Assembly (NCBI GenBank): GCA_029783825.1
Contig: JAREIK010001332.1
Coordinates: 3,458,314-3,522,313 of the forward strand
DNA length: 64,000 nucleotides
Source: Sapria himalayana
Taxonomy: Eukaryota > Streptophyta > Magnoliopsida > Malpighiales > Rafflesiaceae
Direction of reading: 5' to 3'
Position numbers and translations under genes: made by a program
Notes under the pieces: generated by a model
What the model was told of the DNA's origin: nothing
The model's database searches: none
The model's input: the letters and a program-made list of their open reading frames with translations, nothing else
In this document: positions 59,425-64,000 of the stretch, one piece after another
How positions within the stretch are numbered: the stretch's first letter is position 1
Layout of the letters: each line of letters begins with the position of its first letter

Positions 59425-59650
59425 ATGATATTAAATTTATATATTTACTACCAACATGTAATATCTGATTATGTTAATAATAAAAATAATAAAATAATTA
59501 TTAACGAATCAAATTATTACATAAGATTTTCCTTTTTTAAAATCATAAAAAATTTATATGATACGACAAATATATGTTCAATTATATATACTCTTACAAT
59601 ATATGTTATACTTAGGTTAATATGCAACATAAGTAATTTTTGTAACTAAT
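59425..59650 (+). pseudogene. hAT transposase fragment (following part)
   Basis: The frame reads HVISDYVNNKNNKIIINESN, then FFKIIKNLYDTTNICSIIYT and VILRLICNISN. It parallels residues about 380-430 of the 3.7-kb element (HVISDYVNSKSGELIIDDTN, MKFLKIFYDTTNMCSSVYT, ALRCICNISS). It continues the protein where the fragment at 56.9 kb stops, but on the opposite strand. Confidence 0.75.
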
Positions 59651-60559
59651 ATAAAAAATAATTACTTTTTTTGGGACCACAATTAATATGAAAAGAAATA
59701 TTTAAAAAATTGATTCTCTAATTTATCTTATTATTGCTTACTGCTTATATGGATTATAGAATTAAAGACAAAATAATAAGAAACACAATCAGATATATAT
59801 CAACTTGAATAAACCAAACATAAAAACCGAATGATAAGATTCATAAATAATTAGCAAATTATATAAATAATACAAAAATAAATATTATAGCTTTAGAGCA
59901 TCTCTAAGGGTAGAGATAGATATCATGTACAAAAACAATAACTTTTCATTTAGTTTACTATGAGTAAATAATAAAATATTCATCAAATAAGAATGACCTG
60001 TCGAGATACAAATATTGATTATTATTTTATCTTGCCCCATGATAACATGAAAATTTTCATATATTAAATTGGTGAAAATCAAATTTCATGTGCTATATAG
60101 TAACTCATCCAAAGTCTAGCATAATATTGAAAATTATTTTTTCGATGGCTATTGATTAATATTCAATTTATCTAACATTCATGTATATTTTAATGATTAA
60201 TAATAATGTGTAAATATGAAAATAAGACAAATATATATAAATTTAACTCGTTATAAAATTAATAAAAATTTGGAGATATTTAACATATGAGGTAGATCAA
60301 AATTCTCTATTTTTTTTGACATTCATTCTTGGTTAAAACTCTATCTGAATAATCGATATTAATTTTTGTAAATCACGATCTTACCTTCTCGTTAATACTA
60401 TTTTTTCATTGTGCAATAAATTATCAATGACTGATATTATTATAGAATCATATCTATACCAAGCTCAAAAAAATCTAATGAATGCACCATTAATTCTCAA
60501 TCTTAACTATCAAGTATTTAACTAATGTATAAGGTTGTGACAAATTTCACAGATTTACA
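59651..60559. other. AT-rich DNA, no gene recognised
   Basis: No domain, repeat pair or exon-like stretch was seen. Confidence 0.4.
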
Positions 60560-61640
60560 ACTTTATCTTTATAGGATTTCATAGTCAAGTCAAAGTCATG
60601 ATAATTTTACTAAGATATGAGTTTTGAGCTATACAGAATTAAAGAGTCACAAATAATATATAGAAATCATGACTTTTGAGATACTCAATATTATAAAGAA
60701 TATTACTTGAATATGATCATTTCTAAGACTACAAGTTTTATTTACAAAAAAATACATAATCATGACTTGTACACTCAAGAAAATGCTAATGACATAGTAT
60801 CCTAACAACATTATAACCCTCTATGTACTACAAAAGGATGAAAGCATAAAACATGGGCAATGTTAGCATTATGAAATTTTGTTAAAAAAATCAAAATATT
60901 GAAAATAGTTAAGATCATTTTTTAAAGTTGTAACCTCAATTGAAAAAATAAATGCTAAAGTTATGATTTTTTTCTAAAAATTATGAATTCCTATTTATAA
61001 TAATGCAAAATCACAGCAGCTACAAACACTATAAGCAAATTTCAAACTACCTATGAGTTCCATAAGCATGCAAATGATGCACGACTTATATAAATCTTTA
61101 GAGTTAGAGAACATGATTCTCAAATTACTCTTTTCTAAGAATAGATTCAGAAATTTATAAGAAATTAATATGATTTAGAGTTGATGTGATTTAAATTATG
61201 TGATTTAATTCATTTGAATTATTGATGTATTAATAATTTGATTATTTTATGATATGAATTTTGACTAATGATAGATTTATGAAAAATTATCATTATAAAC
61301 AGTGACAAGTGAATCATAAGACTCACTCATACATATGATAAAAATATGATGATAAACCTTCCAATTGTAATACACAAGATAATACTATACATTGAATCCC
61401 AAAATTTAAAAATGTTTATCATCACGAGTATGATACTTATAAAACCAATAATACAATAACTTTTACACGTCAATCAATTATACATATATTTGAGAGATTA
61501 ATTCTTGATTGAAATAGAGATTATATAAAATATTCTCCCAATAAATTAATATTTAGTATGTGCGTTGCAGCATTACCGAGGAGGATGAAGAAAATCAATC
61601 CTCAGAACATTGCATGAGTGAGTTGTGACTCACAAAGTGG
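60560..61640. repeat. Diverged dispersed repeat, partner at 1-1.3 kb
   Basis: The first half carries CATGAC/TCATGA words like 1-480. The second half (61,290-61,470) aligns with 930-1,120. Same orientation and same order at both window ends, 60 kb apart, suggest two members of one family. Confidence 0.4.
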
Positions 61641-62737
61641 TGATAGTCCTTAAGAGATGCCTTTACTCGTATGACTTCAACTGATAAAACTAGAAAAAAA
61701 TGAATATTAATTATGAGAGTATGAGACCTATAAAATTAAAAATACAAATACTATTAATGTGCATATGAAATAAATAAAAATATTTCAGATCAATCATTGA
61801 ATTTATAATAAATATTTTAATTATAAATCATATCAATCATTAAATTTTAGGACAATGAAAACTAATAAATAAAAATATTTCAGATCAATCATTGAATTTA
61901 TAATAAATATTTTAATTATAAATCATATCAATCATTAAATTTTAGGACAATGAAAACTAATAAATAAAAATATGCATATGAAATAACTATTAATGAAGGT
62001 TGATAAAATTATCCAAAAGGTAAGTGATTATAACTAATCCTCATGCAAAAAAAAATTATTGTCTCGATGATAATATATCAAGGAAACAACTATGAGAAAA
62101 GTATAATTTGAAAATACTCAATGGTGAAAATCACCTTGTTTACTGTAAAGAGATCATTGTACAATACATCAATATTCTTATTGTGTCCAACAAAATATAA
62201 ATCAAATGACTTGACGACATCACCTAAATTAAATAAACAAACTTTTAACCTAAGATTGTTCAATAATTTAAATATCAATAATATTGGAAAAAGGGTGTCA
62301 CATGACTTGACGAAAACAATATCACTCATGTGTGATCGGTAACTAGACTAAAATCCATTAAACTATTTGCATGAATCATGCACATGAGGATCTTCGTTAA
62401 TGAGATACTCTAGTTAAGTCACTTTTGAAACAACGTTTAATCAATTAAAATAGGCAGAATAACAAAGTCACAGCAAATTTTTATTACTATTATTGAGAAT
62501 TATTTAGTTTAGTTAGTCAATTTGAGTTGAGAACATGATTCTAATAAAAGAATAATTTCTTTTTAATAATTTAAATAATATTATATTTGATAAATATTTT
62601 TGAATTTAAAAACTAAATCATATTATCTAGTTTGAATGAGGATAGTTACCTTTTGGGTTTGCTTGTATTTTTTTTCTTTTCCTTTTTTTTTTCTAATCAC
62701 CCCCTACATAAAATTTGAATATCTAGCCACTCTAATC
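61641..62737. other. AT-rich DNA, no gene recognised
   Basis: Apart from the 95-bp tandem duplication within it, nothing is recognised. Two short opposing frames near 62.1-62.34 kb have no family resemblance. Confidence 0.4.
61771..61960. repeat. Perfect tandem duplication of 95 bp
   Basis: The 95-bp unit beginning TAAATAAAAATATTTCAGAT occurs twice, at 61,771-61,865 and 61,866-61,960, with no difference seen. The first 15 bases of the unit start a third time at 61,961. Both sides carry GCATATGAAATAA, suggesting slippage or repair at a short repeat. Confidence 0.93.
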
Positions 62738-63697
62738 TAGAGGTGTCAAATAGGCCGGGTCGGGCTAGCCCGGCCCATTTTTTCTATGCCCACTCGGGCT
62801 CACATGTCGTGCCTGGCACGGCACGGTAATTTAAAGTGTAGGGCCATCATGAGCCTGTAGCCTAAAATCAGCCCGGGTTCGTGCCGGTTCGTGCTGAGTC
62901 AACTTGAATCAGCTCGAGATAAATCTAGTTAAAATTAATTTTAAAATTAGGGTTTGAAAACCCACACCGCCATCCCCATCGGGCACCTAGAGGTGTCAAA
63001 TGGGTCGGGCAGGGCCGGGCCGAATTTTTTGGGCACAAGCGTGCCGCCGTGCCTGGCCCGGCACGGTTTAAAATAACCGGGCCCGGCACAGCCCGCAGAC
63101 ACGGTGGGCCGTGCCGTATCTTGCCTGGCCCGCTCGGGCTTGCTTGTCCGAGCGATTCAGGATACTGGGGACCACGGGTCGGATCAAATCAGACCCGGCC
63201 CGCTGTCTTTTTTTGCGGGAGGGGCATCGTGGGGTCGGGCTCACGGGACACCCGGCACGAGACAAACCCGTGCCAATGTGCCATGCCGCGGGCCGAACCG
63301 TGCCGGGTCAGGCACGGCACGGGCCAGGCACGCCACGGCACATGCCATACCTGGACACTGAATTTTTCCGTGCCGTGCCTCGTGTCGGGCCGGGCCGGCC
63401 TGGTTGACACCTCTACTGGCACCGTTTCATCTATCGTCGAGCATCATTTCATTAGTCATCAGGCGATGTTTCGTCGGACGTCGAGTGCATCGCACTTGCC
63501 ATGGCCAAGTGGCAGACACCAAGCTAGTGCTAGGCAAGGCACATGGGTCGTGCCGGGCCGAAGACCCTCGGCACCGAACAACACGAGTCGGGCCATGAGC
63601 CAGCCCAGCATGGGCACAGGTCTGCTGTGTACCGTGCCTAGCCAGGCATGGCAGAATCAGGCCGAGTCATACTAGCCCGGCCCATTTGACATCTCTA
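62738..63697. mobile_element. Outer GC-rich hAT derivative of a two-level nest
   Basis: The left end is TAGAGGTGTCAAATAGGCC; the right end is the inverse, GGCCCATTTGACATCTCTA. Flanking 8-mers CTCTAATC and CTCTTATC match at 7 of 8. It is split by an inner relative at 62,988-63,415; its own length is about 530 bp. No transposase. Confidence 0.82.
62988..63415. mobile_element. Inner GC-rich hAT derivative (428 bp)
   Basis: The ends are TAGAGGTGTCAAATGGGTC and the inverse of TAGAGGTGTCAACCAGGCC. Flanking 8-mers CGGGCACC and CTGGCACC match at 7 of 8. It has the hairpin-like CGGGTCGGATC/GACCCGGCCCG near 63,175-63,202 and the TGTCTTTTTTTGC that follows it in the 3.7-kb element. The overlapping long frames on both strands are by-products of its GC content. 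Confidence 0.85.
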
Positions 63698-64000
63698 CTC
63701 TTATCAAGACTTCCATGCAAGTTATATTAAAGAGCTACGAGAATATAATAAAGCATACGAAATATATTTTACGAAAATTACATAAATGAGCAAGAATATC
63801 CCAAAATATAACTATAATGTAACTTATCATGCTCAATGAAGTGATTTTTATTTCAAAATTAATGACAACCATTATCAACCTGATTATAAGCATGAATAAA
63901 ATTATAGAAAATAAGGAAATATAAGTCATGAGGAAATGATAAATTATGGGTCTTCATCATTTTTAGTATTCTGTTTGATGGCTAAGTTAAAGAAATTATT
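63698..64000. other. AT-rich DNA, no gene recognised
   Basis: Nothing supported here; no upstream host exon was recognised before the window ends. Confidence 0.4.

Noticed and set aside
63049..63675. 208-codon and several overlapping frames on both strands
   Set aside because: They fall inside the GC-rich ends of nested hAT derivatives, where stop codons are rare in all frames.
1..64000. tRNA, rRNA or CRISPR features
   Set aside because: No cloverleaf-sized segment with both boxes and stems, no rRNA-like text and no spacer-repeat array was seen; the tRNA-like heads at 11-12.6 kb lack an intact tRNA.

Overview
This is plant nuclear DNA: very AT-rich, dense in decayed LTR retrotransposons and hAT-type DNA transposons, with one spliced host gene whose introns are full of them. 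The GC-rich hAT ends and the long introns would suit a large-genome monocot such as a palm. That is inference; no species call can be made from this sequence. I saw no tRNA or rRNA gene, CRISPR array or bacterial feature.

Right arm and centre (20.5-53.7 kb, minus strand): the 3' part of a conserved plant protein gene of unknown function. I could place eight exons by GT/AG borders. They join into one open frame of 633 codons plus a stop. Three introns are 78-103 nt; four are 3.2, 3.4, 5.0 and 19.3 kb and hold most of the transposons. The first exons lie beyond the window or were not recognised.

Transposons inside the introns: a 3,737-bp hAT element (48,708-52,444) with a perfect 8-bp target duplication and a nearly intact transposase; a 4,269-bp hAT element (43,073-47,341) of another subfamily, also with a perfect target duplication, whose three-exon transposase is broken only by four in-frame stops; GC-rich non-autonomous relatives; and copia fragments on both strands.

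Left arm (1-20 kb): gypsy and copia remnants, a cluster of diverged repeats with tRNA-like heads, an unidentified broken coding stretch near 14 kb, and minisatellites of 78 bp (inside a copia pol remnant) and 40 bp.

Right flank (53.7-64 kb): a three-level nest of hAT-like elements (54,097-56,503) in which the innermost is a second, inverted copy of the outermost family; inverted fragments of a hAT transposase; a perfect 95-bp tandem duplication; and a two-level nest of GC-rich hAT derivatives (62,738-63,697).

The genes here do not form a pathway. The story is one host gene accommodating layers of transposons, with autonomous hAT copies and their short derivatives side by side. No wholly new system was found; the nested and inverted hAT families are the most notable structures.
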